A stretch of 7,080 bases of DNA, taken from assembly GCA_900553825.1 (NCBI GenBank), contig USEV01000041.1, positions 1-7,080 on the forward strand, given 5' to 3'. The first letter of the stretch is position 1. Each line of letters opens with the position of its first letter. The DNA comes from an uncultured Eubacteriales bacterium (GTDB taxonomy: Bacteria > Bacillota > Clostridia > Christensenellales > CAG-917). Positions 1 to 5,185 of the stretch are shown here, piece after piece. The position numbers and the translations under genes were made by a program. The notes under the pieces are model-generated. The model saw only the letters and a program-made list of their open reading frames with translations, was not told where the DNA came from and ran no database searches.

Positions 1-1154
1 CACTCGCGCAGAAACGCCATTGCCTCGTGCATGAGCTTGCCGCGGGTCTTGCCGCCGCGAGGCAGAATGCACGCCGCATAGAGGAAGTCGAGCTTGACCA
101 TGTCGAAGCCCCACTCGTCGAAGACGACATCGAACACCTTTTTGATGTACGCCCTCACCTCGGGGTTTTCGTGGTCGAGGACATAAAAGCCGTTCCAGGC
201 GAAGCCGCCGACGACGGGCTTGCCCTTTTCGTCTTTCAGAAGCCAGTCGGGGTGGTCGGCGACGAGCGCGGACCTGAACTCCGCGGCGAAGGGCGCGAGC
301 CATATCCCCGCAAGATAGCCCTTTTCGTGCACGGCGTCCGCGATGACTTTCATGCCGCGGGGGAACTTGACGGGGTCCACGGCGAGCCAGTCGCCCACGC
401 GGGATTCGTAGCCGTCGTCAATCTGGAAAATGTTGGCTTTGTCGCCCGCGACGGAGAAGAGCCCGTCCAGGTCGCGCAGTATGATCTTTTCGTCGATTTT
501 CTGGAAGTAGTTGTACCAGGAAGTGTAGCCGGTGAGCCGCGGAAAACCGCCCCCGCGCTTCACGGGATACGCCGCGAAATACTTGTCAAAGACCTCATCG
601 TAGCCGCCCTCGTAACGCACGAGGTCGAAAAGCGGATATTCGCCCTCGAATTCCGCGCCCTCGACATCCTTGGTGATGGCGAAAAAGCCCTCTTTGACAT
701 CGGCGTAGAACACGGTGAAGCCGCCCGTTTCGTCCAGCGAACCGAAAAATTCCATGTCGTCGCCGTGGCGGATGTAGGTGTAGCCGTGGGAATGGAAGAC
801 TCCCCTTGCGTAACGCACGAAACCGTAGTCGCCCGTGGGAGCGGCGAAGGTGCGCACGAGCGGGAGATTGGCGACATTCCTGAGCCCGCGCTGTCTGTCG
901 GAGGGAGCGTACTCGCGCGTGGTCGTCCAGGACTGATACCCCGCGCCGAAAAAGCGTTCGTCACCGCCGAGCTTGCGCATGGTGATGAGTCGCGCGGAAA
1001 CGAGCTTCACGCGCTTTTGGGCAAAAAGCCTGATGTGGAGGGCGTCCTCGCTCTCCTCGCGCACGACGGAGACGACTTCGTCGCCCAGCTCCGTCACGGT
1101 TACCGCGCCGTCGGCTTCGTAAGCGACGCGCAAATCAAAATCACATAACTTCAT
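1..1154 (-). CDS. Alpha-galactosidase, glycoside hydrolase family 36 type (N-terminal 384 residues; runs off the window)
   Basis: The reading frame starts with ATG at 1154, preceded by a GCAGG-like ribosome-binding site and a strong promoter. It stays open to base 1, so the C-terminus lies outside the window. An N-terminal beta-rich region (about residues 1-200, with FFGAGYQSW at 68-76) precedes a TIM-barrel domain. Visible barrel motifs are QIDDGYE (244-250), GIWLAPF (283-289) and MVKLDFLYAA (352-361). By family knowledge the Asp of the last motif (D356) is the catalytic nucleophile of clan GH-D enzymes. The acid/base Asp should lie in the missing part. Family members remove terminal alpha-linked galactose from oligosaccharides such as melibiose and raffinose. 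No signal peptide is seen, so it is probably cytoplasmic. Exact substrate is inference; another alpha-glycoside is possible. The plus strand has a long open frame opposite this gene, which is a base-composition shadow. Confidence 0.88.
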   Translation of the reverse strand, partial: MKLCDFDLRVAYEADGAVTVTELGDEVVSVVREESEDALHIRLFAQKRVKLVSARLITMRKLGGDERFFGAGYQSWTTTREYAPSDRQRGLRNVANLPLVRTFAAPTGDYGFVRYARGVFHSHGYTYIRHGDDMEFFGSLDETGGFTVFYADVKEGFFAITKDVEGAEFEGEYPLFDLVRYEGGYDEVFDKYFAAYPVKRGGGFPRLTGYTSWYNYFQKIDEKIILRDLDGLFSVAGDKANIFQIDDGYESRVGDWLAVDPVKFPRGMKVIADAVHEKGYLAGIWLAPFAAEFRSALVADHPDWLLKDEKGKPVVGGFAWNGFYVLDHENPEVRAYIKKVFDVVFDEWGFDMVKLDFLYAACILPRGGKTRGKLMHEAMAFLRE

Positions 1155-1171
1155 ATACTGCCTGCACCGTG

Positions 1172-1200
1172 ATTATACACCACGCGCGCGCAATTGTAAA
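1172..1200 (-). promoter_or_regulatory. Sigma-A-type promoter of the alpha-galactosidase gene
   Basis: On the minus strand a -35 box TTTACA (1195-1200, one mismatch to TTGACA) is followed after exactly 17 nt by a perfect -10 box TATAAT (1172-1177). Transcription should start near 1165, leaving a leader of only about 10-12 nt before the ATG at 1154, with AGG as the ribosome-binding core. The spacer contains an alternating CG run (1183-1191). The gene therefore has its own promoter and need not depend on read-through from the upstream OB-fold gene. I saw no convincing operator, so sugar control cannot be read from the sequence. Confidence 0.75.
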
Positions 1201-1247
1201 CGGATTTTGAAAATGACTGCCGCTTTGACCGACCGCGCCGTCGGGAC

Positions 1248-1865
1248 TCAATCCACCCTTTCCACGCGGGAGGCGGACACCTCGTAGGCGACGCGCTCCT
1301 CCTCCGTGCCGTCGGGGAGCACTTTCTTGTAGACCCTGGACTGTATGCGCCCGCTCACCGCGATGCGCGCCCCCACCTCGAAACCGCCCGCAAAATGGGC
1401 GTTGCGTCCCCAGGCTATCGCCGGTATGTAGTCGGACTTGTTGTAGGCGCGGTTGACGGCGAGCAAGAGGTCGCAAATCTCGCGTTTGAAGGGCGTCATG
1501 CGGTAGACGGGCGGCTTGCACACATAGCCTTCGAGCTCCACGGTGTTGGGGGCTTCTCCGCTCTCCCCGTCGTCGAGCGAACGCGCGAACACGCGGAGAA
1601 TGAGCTTGTTTTTGCCGTCCACGAGCTTGTTGTAGCTGCGCAGCTGTCCGCTGACTCCGACCCGAGCTCCCTTTTCGAGGGAGTAAACGCCCATGAGCCT
1701 GTCGGACACCGTGACGGGGATTTCGTCCGTCTGCTCCGAAAGCCTCCTGACCGTGAGCGTCAGGTCGTAGAACTTTTCCCCGAGCACCTCGTGCGAGTAG
1801 ACGGGCGGCACCGATACGGTGCCCGTGATGTAAACCCTGTTGTTCTGCATCTGTTCGTAACTCAT
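1248..1865 (-). CDS. Two-domain OB-fold protein of the single-stranded DNA-binding type
   Basis: A 205-residue protein built of two related halves (about residues 8-101 and 107-203). Both contain the pattern V-x-G-x-V-x-x-PPVY, then a D-L-x-L-x-V-x-R strand, D-x-IPV or D-x-IPA, and VG-x-R-x-x-VSG-x-x-x-S. The second half (CKPPVY 116-121, DYIPAIAWGRNA 145-156) is the better preserved and resembles the clostridial single-strand-binding-like family. Known members have OB folds, so single-stranded nucleic acid binding is likely. The acidic C-terminal tail of replicative SSB is absent; the protein simply ends VERVD, so it is probably an accessory protein and not the main SSB. I chose the ATG at 1865 because an AGAGAGG site lies just before it. 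The open frame extends 31 codons further upstream, but that extension overlaps the deacetylase gene and has no homologous look. It lies 16 nt after that gene and is probably cotranscribed with it. Confidence 0.8.
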   Translation of the reverse strand: MSYEQMQNNRVYITGTVSVPPVYSHEVLGEKFYDLTLTVRRLSEQTDEIPVTVSDRLMGVYSLEKGARVGVSGQLRSYNKLVDGKNKLILRVFARSLDDGESGEAPNTVELEGYVCKPPVYRMTPFKREICDLLLAVNRAYNKSDYIPAIAWGRNAHFAGGFEVGARIAVSGRIQSRVYKKVLPDGTEEERVAYEVSASRVERVD

Positions 1866-1868
1866 ATT

Positions 1869-1876
1869 TCCTCTCT
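1869..1876 (-). promoter_or_regulatory. Ribosome-binding site that fixes the OB-fold gene start
   Basis: AGAGAGGA on the minus strand lies 3 nt (4 nt counted from AGG) before ATG at 1865. No comparable site precedes the longer in-frame start or the internal Met6, so this supports a 205-residue product. Confidence 0.7.
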
Positions 1877-1881
1877 GTGAA

Positions 1882-2667
1882 TCAGACTGTTTTGTGCTGT
1901 ACCCCCGCCGCGTCCACCGTGAAATTCTCGGTGGCGACGAGCTCGTGGAGTCCGACAAAGGTAAAGCCTTTGTTCTTCAGCCCCATGAGCACGAGCGGCA
2001 ATGCGTCGAGTATGTGGTCGGAGTTGTTGTGGAACAGCACGATGTCGCCGCTTTCGGCGGAGGGCACCACCCTGTCCACAATCTCTTTTGCGGAAAGCCC
2101 CTTCCAGTCGAGGCTGTCTATGCTCCACTGCACCCCCACCATGCCGAGCTCCTCCACTTTGGTCATGAGCTTGTCCGAATAGTCGCCGTACGGCGCGCGA
2201 AAGTAGGTGGGACGCACTCCCGTCAATTGCTCAATCTGGTCGTTGACGGAGCTTATCTCCTCCTCGATTGCCTGCGCCGAAAGCCTGGGCATATTGAGGT
2301 GATTGCGGGAGTGATTGCCTATGTCAAGCCCCGCTTCGGCAATCTTTTTTGCCTGGTCCGGATACTTGTCCAGCCAGAACCCGACAAGGAAAAATGTACC
2401 GTTTGCGTCGTATTCGTCGAGGATTTCGATGATGCCCTCCGTCTTGTCGGCGCCCCATGCGGCGTCGAATGTGAGCGCAATCACCTTTTCCTGCTCCGCG
2501 TCCACAGCCACGGAATACACGGGCACTTTGCGGGTGCTCACCCCGAAAAACACCGCCGCCGCACCCGACGCTCCGAGCGACGCCGTGAACACCGCGACCA
2601 GCGCAACGAACGCCGCCGCGAAAATCAATTGCCGTTTTTTGAGGACAAGGAAAATCCGCAACTTCAT
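1882..2667 (-). CDS. PdaB-like membrane-anchored polysaccharide deacetylase (NodB domain)
   Basis: A 261-residue protein with a basic N-terminus (MKLRIFLVLKKR) and one hydrophobic segment (about 14-42), then an extracytoplasmic NodB domain (about 60-245). Motifs in order: TFDAAWG (66-72), HSRNH (119-123), RAPYGDYS (157-164), DSLDW (184-188) and VLFH (210-213). NodB enzymes remove acetyl groups from N-acetylglucosamine or N-acetylmuramic acid in glycans. TFDAAWG in place of TFDDG, and the DSLDWK motif, point to the PdaB sporulation group; B. subtilis PdaB has TFDISWG. The usual metal-binding second Asp is replaced by Ala69, but both His of HxxxH are kept. The ATG at 2667 is forced by an in-frame stop four codons upstream, although no strong ribosome-binding site is seen. 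It is followed after 16 nt by the OB-fold gene. I found no convincing promoter for it, whether sigma-A or sporulation type. Function in spore or vegetative wall is inference. Confidence 0.85.
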   Translation of the reverse strand: MKLRIFLVLKKRQLIFAAAFVALVAVFTASLGASGAAAVFFGVSTRKVPVYSVAVDAEQEKVIALTFDAAWGADKTEGIIEILDEYDANGTFFLVGFWLDKYPDQAKKIAEAGLDIGNHSRNHLNMPRLSAQAIEEEISSVNDQIEQLTGVRPTYFRAPYGDYSDKLMTKVEELGMVGVQWSIDSLDWKGLSAKEIVDRVVPSAESGDIVLFHNNSDHILDALPLVLMGLKNKGFTFVGLHELVATENFTVDAAGVQHKTV

Positions 2668-2856
2668 ATTAAACCATTACGACGGGCGGGTGGATGAGAT
2701 GTTTTGGCGTAAACTGCCGAATTTTGTCCCTTTGCACCGCCGACCTCCACGCATTTATCTATGCGCCCGCGCGGCGCGTTAGAACCGGCAGGGGGCTTTT
2801 GAACGCGACGATTCCGACCGACGCGCCATTATGACGGCTCTCGGAGGCGCTTTCGG

Positions 2857-2886
2857 TTGACTTTGGAGGGCGACGCAGTATATAAT
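2857..2886 (+). promoter_or_regulatory. Strong sigma-A-type promoter of the plus-strand membrane protein gene
   Basis: TTGACT (2857-2862) and a perfect TATAAT (2881-2886) are separated by 18 nt. The start point should be near 2893, giving a leader of about 13 nt to the ATG at 2906, with GGAGAAG (2897-2903) as ribosome-binding site. The rest of the 238-nt divergent region (2668-2856) shows no gene, no clear minus-strand promoter and only a weak 5-bp hairpin (2750-2765). Confidence 0.75.
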
Positions 2887-2905
2887 CCACTCAACCGGAG
2901 AAGAA

Positions 2906-3775
2906 ATGAAAGAAAAATCTGAAACCACCAAAAAGTTCGGATACGCAATGGGCATAGTCGGTCTGAGCCTGCTCTTCGCCATCGCGGCGGCACTGTGGGC
3001 GGCTCTGTTCTGCTATTCCGTCGCCGCAACCGTCGCATGGCAATCCACCGCGAAGCTCGCCGCAATGGTGTTCTGCACCTTCTTCGGCGCGTCCCTGCTT
3101 GCCGCAGGTCTGACCGTCTTTGCCGCCTTGTGGCTCGGCTCCTACCTCAGGAAGGTGTGGTTTGTCCACTACCCCGCGAAGGGCAAAATCGCGGCGTGGC
3201 TCAAAATCGACGGCTCCGCGCAGGAGGACGAGGAAGTTCAGACGACAAAAATCCTCACCAAAAGGTTCGTCACCCCCACCAACTTCGGTTACGCCCTGCT
3301 CCTTGTCGCGGTCGTCATGGTCATCATCTCCGCCGCCCTCGGCAGCATAAAGGCGGACAACTGGGTGGAAGCGCGCAGAGATTACATGGAAGAGCGAGGC
3401 TATCACGCCCAGAGCATTCCCGTGGAATTCAGCGTCGACCAGAAAGAACTCGCCGATGTGTCCGTTTCCATTTCGGGGAGGAAGGTCGTGGTGCGCTACT
3501 CCGACGAAACGACGATGTTCACCGTGGAATACTACGAGCTGTTCCAGGGCGAGTACATAAGGAGCACCTCGGCAGACGAGGAAGCGGGCTCCACCAGGTT
3601 TGACCTCTCCATAACGCGGAGAGAGGCGCCGGAGCTCACCTCCGCGCTCGACAGGATGATGGCGCTGTGCTTCGCGCCCAATGTCCTGGAAAACCAGGTC
3701 GTCATCACAATCCCCGAATCCATGCGCGACAGGGTCACCCTGGATTGCGAAACCATCATTTACGCCCAGGAATGA
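2906..3775 (+). CDS. Three-helix membrane protein of unknown function with extracytoplasmic beta-rich domain
   Basis: I do not recognise this 289-residue protein. It has a charged N-terminus (MKEKSETTKK), then hydrophobic segments at about 12-43, 50-79 and 127-148. A positively charged loop (RKVW at 82-85, KGK at 92-94) lies between the second and third helices. By the positive-inside rule the N-terminus and this loop are cytoplasmic and the last 140 residues are outside. That tail alternates polar and hydrophobic residues (VSVSISGRKVVVRYSDE 185-201; NQVVITIPESMRDRVTLD 263-280), which loosely resembles the beta-repeat DUF4097 fold; this match is tentative. Helices 1 and 3 both begin with FGYA, a hint of internal duplication. 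Start: ATG with GGAGAAG just before it. It is monocistronic, with its own strong promoter and a terminator 17 nt after the stop. It is the only plus-strand gene here, divergent from the deacetylase gene. An envelope sensor or anchor role is possible but not shown. Confidence 0.8.
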   Translation: MKEKSETTKKFGYAMGIVGLSLLFAIAAALWAALFCYSVAATVAWQSTAKLAAMVFCTFFGASLLAAGLTVFAALWLGSYLRKVWFVHYPAKGKIAAWLKIDGSAQEDEEVQTTKILTKRFVTPTNFGYALLLVAVVMVIISAALGSIKADNWVEARRDYMEERGYHAQSIPVEFSVDQKELADVSVSISGRKVVVRYSDETTMFTVEYYELFQGEYIRSTSADEEAGSTRFDLSITRREAPELTSALDRMMALCFAPNVLENQVVITIPESMRDRVTLDCETIIYAQE

Positions 3776-3792
3776 AATGAAATCAGCAACAA

Positions 3793-3818
3793 AAAAACCG
3801 CTCAAACGAGCGGTTTTT
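3793..3818. terminator. Bidirectional intrinsic terminator between convergent genes
   Basis: CCGCTC (3798-3803), loop AAAC (3804-3807) and GAGCGG (3808-3813) form a perfect 6-bp GC-rich stem. It is flanked by five A (3793-3797) and five T (3814-3818) that extend the pairing, with further T-rich sequence to 3825. It has a U-tract in both directions. It therefore ends the plus-strand membrane gene (stop 3775) and the minus-strand icd gene (stop 3837). Confidence 0.9.
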
Positions 3819-3836
3819 CTTTTTCCTTTCGGAATT

Positions 3837-5024
3837 TTACAGCCTCTTTGCGATTGCTTCGAGGAATTCGCGGCTGTTGAGCGCTTTCACGGTCACGCCG
3901 TCCAGCGAGAACATCCCCGCAAGGTCCTTGGTCATTTCGCCGCTTTCGATGGTGTCTATGGTCGCCTTTTCCAGTTTGTCCGCAAACGCGACGAGCTCCG
4001 CGTTGCCGTCGAGCTCTCCCCTCTTGCGGAGCGCACCCGTCCACGCGAACAGCGTCGCGACGGAGTTCGTGGAGGTTTCCTCGCCCTTCTGGTGCTTGCG
4101 GAAGTGACGGGTCACGGTGCCGTGCGCCGCCTCGAATTCGTATGCACCCGTGGGAGAGACGAGCACGGATGTCATCATGGCGAGCGAACCGAACGCGGTT
4201 GCGACCATGTCGCTCATGACATCGCCGTCATAGTTCTTGAGCGCCCAGATGAAGCCGCCCTCGGAGCGCATGACGCGCGCCACGGCGTCGTCTATCAGAG
4301 TGTAGAAATATTCGATTCCCGCCGCCTCGAACTTTTCCTTGTACTCGGCGTCGTAAATCTCCTGGAAGATGTCCTTGAAGGTGTGGTCGTAAATCTTGGA
4401 GATGGTGTCCTTGGTGGAGAACCAGAGGTCGTTGCGGGTGTCGAGGGCGTAATTGAAGCAGCTCCTCGCGAAGCTCCTTATGCTCTTTTCGGTGTTGTGG
4501 ATGGATTGCAGAATGCCCTTCTCGCCGCCGAAGTCGAAGACGGTGAGGGTGTTGCCGTCGCAGGAGAGCTCGGCCTTGCCGCCGTTTGCCTTCATCTCGA
4601 CGCCCTTGTACACATCGCCGTATGCGTGACGCGCGATGACTATGGGCTTTTTCCACGCGGGGACAAGCGGGGTTATGCCGCGCACGACGACGGGAGCGCG
4701 GAACACCGTGCCGTCCATCTTCGCCCTTATCGTGGCGTTGGGGCTCGCCCACATCTTCTTGAGCCCGAACTCCTCCACCCTCTGCGCATTGGGGGTAATG
4801 GTGGCGCACTTGACGCCCACGCCGTAACGCAGACACGCTTCCGCGGCTTGCGTCGTCACCTTGTCGTCGGTGGCGTCGCGGTTCTCGAGAGAGAGGTCGT
4901 AATATTCGGTCCTGAGGTCGACATAGGGAGTGATGAGTATGTCCTTCACCCACTGCCAAAGCACTCTTGTCATCTCGTCCCCGTCCATTTCGACGAGGGG
5001 GGTATTCATCTTTATCTTGTCCAT
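3837..5024 (-). CDS. icd: NADP-dependent isocitrate dehydrogenase, eukaryote-like type
   Basis: A complete 395-residue enzyme that converts isocitrate to 2-oxoglutarate and CO2 with NADP+, in the cytoplasm. It aligns by eye with human IDH1/IDH2 and not with E. coli Icd: [10 protein letters not shown] (11-20), KCATITPN (72-79), SPNATIR (94-100), GTVFR (105-109), ARHAYGD (131-137), STKDTI (203-208), LIDD (243-246), NYDGDVMSD (264-272), [10 protein letters not shown] (298-307) and GEETSTN (314-320). Substrate-binding arginines fall at R100, R109 and R132, and Y139 is present. K205, D245, D268 and D272 correspond to the catalytic Lys and metal-binding Asp residues of the family. HGTVTRH suggests NADP specificity. 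All key residues are present and the length is near the usual 400-415. The ATG at 5024 has an AGGTG ribosome-binding site 7 nt upstream. It has its own promoter region and shares a terminator with the convergent gene. Its likely role is 2-oxoglutarate supply for glutamate synthesis plus NADPH. Confidence 0.96.
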   Translation of the reverse strand: MDKIKMNTPLVEMDGDEMTRVLWQWVKDILITPYVDLRTEYYDLSLENRDATDDKVTTQAAEACLRYGVGVKCATITPNAQRVEEFGLKKMWASPNATIRAKMDGTVFRAPVVVRGITPLVPAWKKPIVIARHAYGDVYKGVEMKANGGKAELSCDGNTLTVFDFGGEKGILQSIHNTEKSIRSFARSCFNYALDTRNDLWFSTKDTISKIYDHTFKDIFQEIYDAEYKEKFEAAGIEYFYTLIDDAVARVMRSEGGFIWALKNYDGDVMSDMVATAFGSLAMMTSVLVSPTGAYEFEAAHGTVTRHFRKHQKGEETSTNSVATLFAWTGALRKRGELDGNAELVAFADKLEKATIDTIESGEMTKDLAGMFSLDGVTVKALNSREFLEAIAKRL

Positions 5025-5033
5025 GGAGATACA

Positions 5034-5080
5034 CCTCGCGGGAGATTATAACAGCCGTTATGATAACACATTCCGCGAGG
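5034..5080. repeat. Concentric inverted repeats over the icd promoter and ribosome-binding site
   Basis: CCTCGCGG (5034-5041) and CCGCGAGG (5073-5080) are a perfect 8-bp inverted repeat separated by 31 nt. Nearly at their centre lies a second dyad, ATAAC (5048-5052), AGCC, GTTAT (5057-5061), which can extend outward past one unpaired base. The dyads enclose both proposed icd -10 boxes. The arm at 5034-5041, read on the minus strand, contains the GAGG of the icd ribosome-binding site. The repeat could be a protein-binding operator, or in a long transcript an RNA stem that hides the ribosome-binding site. Confidence 0.55.
5045..5053 (-). promoter_or_regulatory. icd promoter P1 (extended -10)
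   Basis: TGTTATAAT on the minus strand is a perfect extended -10 element (TG-N-TATAAT, -10 at 5045-5050). The sequence at the -35 distance (GAATGT, 5068-5073) is poor, which an extended -10 can compensate. The start would be near 5038, leaving a leader of about 14 nt to the icd ATG at 5024. Confidence 0.6.
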
Positions 5081-5088
5081 GTTGGCAA
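5060..5088 (-). promoter_or_regulatory. icd promoter P2 (alternative upstream promoter)
   Basis: On the minus strand TTGCCA (5083-5088) and TATCAT (5060-5065) are separated by exactly 17 nt, each with one mismatch to the sigma-A consensus. The start would fall near 5053, about 15 nt before P1. Either or both may be used; they overlap the inverted repeats described separately. Confidence 0.45.
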
Positions 5089-5119
5089 GCGTTCGGGGCG
5101 GAGTCACGCGCGGGCACGC

Positions 5120-5157
5120 AAAACGCACGCGACGCACCCGCTCGGGCGCGCCACACG
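5120..5157 (-). terminator. Probable terminator of the murF-ddl unit
   Basis: In the minus-strand transcript GGCGCGCCC (5152-5144), loop GAGC, and GGGUGCGUC (5139-5131) pair over 9 bp including two G-U wobbles. Pairing can extend to about 14 bp with more wobbles (5157-5126). UUUU (5123-5120) follows. The wobbles would be A-C mismatches in plus-strand RNA, so any structure belongs to the minus strand. The U-tract is short and offset, so efficiency is doubtful. It lies 29 nt after the ddl stop and before the icd promoters. Confidence 0.4.
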
Positions 5158-5185
5158 GAGAGAAATCCGCAGTCGCTTTGACTCC

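Noticed and set aside
27..1148. Long plus-strand open frame (373 codons) opposite the alpha-galactosidase gene
   Set aside because: The minus strand encodes clear GH36 motifs over the same bases. The plus frame has no recognisable motif and arises from GC-rich codon bias.
1229..1244. Hairpin CCGAC/GTCGG just after the OB-fold gene stop as a terminator
   Set aside because: Only 5 bp with no adjacent T-run; too weak to call. I see no clear terminator for this unit before the next promoter.
2750..2765. Hairpin CGCAT/ATGCG upstream of the deacetylase gene, and a CATAGATA sequence on the minus strand as a sporulation -10 box
   Set aside because: The stem is 5 bp, and no matching -35 element for a sporulation sigma factor is found at the right distance.
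2779..2982. 67-codon minus-strand frame in the divergent region
   Set aside because: No ribosome-binding site, and much of it overlaps the plus-strand gene start. It does not resemble a real protein.
2891..3805. Minus-strand open frame (304 codons) opposite the membrane protein
   Set aside because: The plus-strand gene has a promoter, ribosome-binding site, membrane helices and terminator; the minus frame is low-complexity Gly/Arg/His-rich and starts inside the terminator.
3681..5051. 456-codon plus-strand open frame opposite icd
   Set aside because: icd is unmistakable on the minus strand; the plus frame also runs through the bidirectional terminator, and its translation is Arg/His/Val-rich without domain character.
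5100..5185. GGAGTCA (5100-5106) and TGACTCC (5179-5185) as ends of a small mobile element
   Set aside because: A 7-bp inverted repeat with 72 nt between is within chance here; there is no target-site duplication and no extended pairing.
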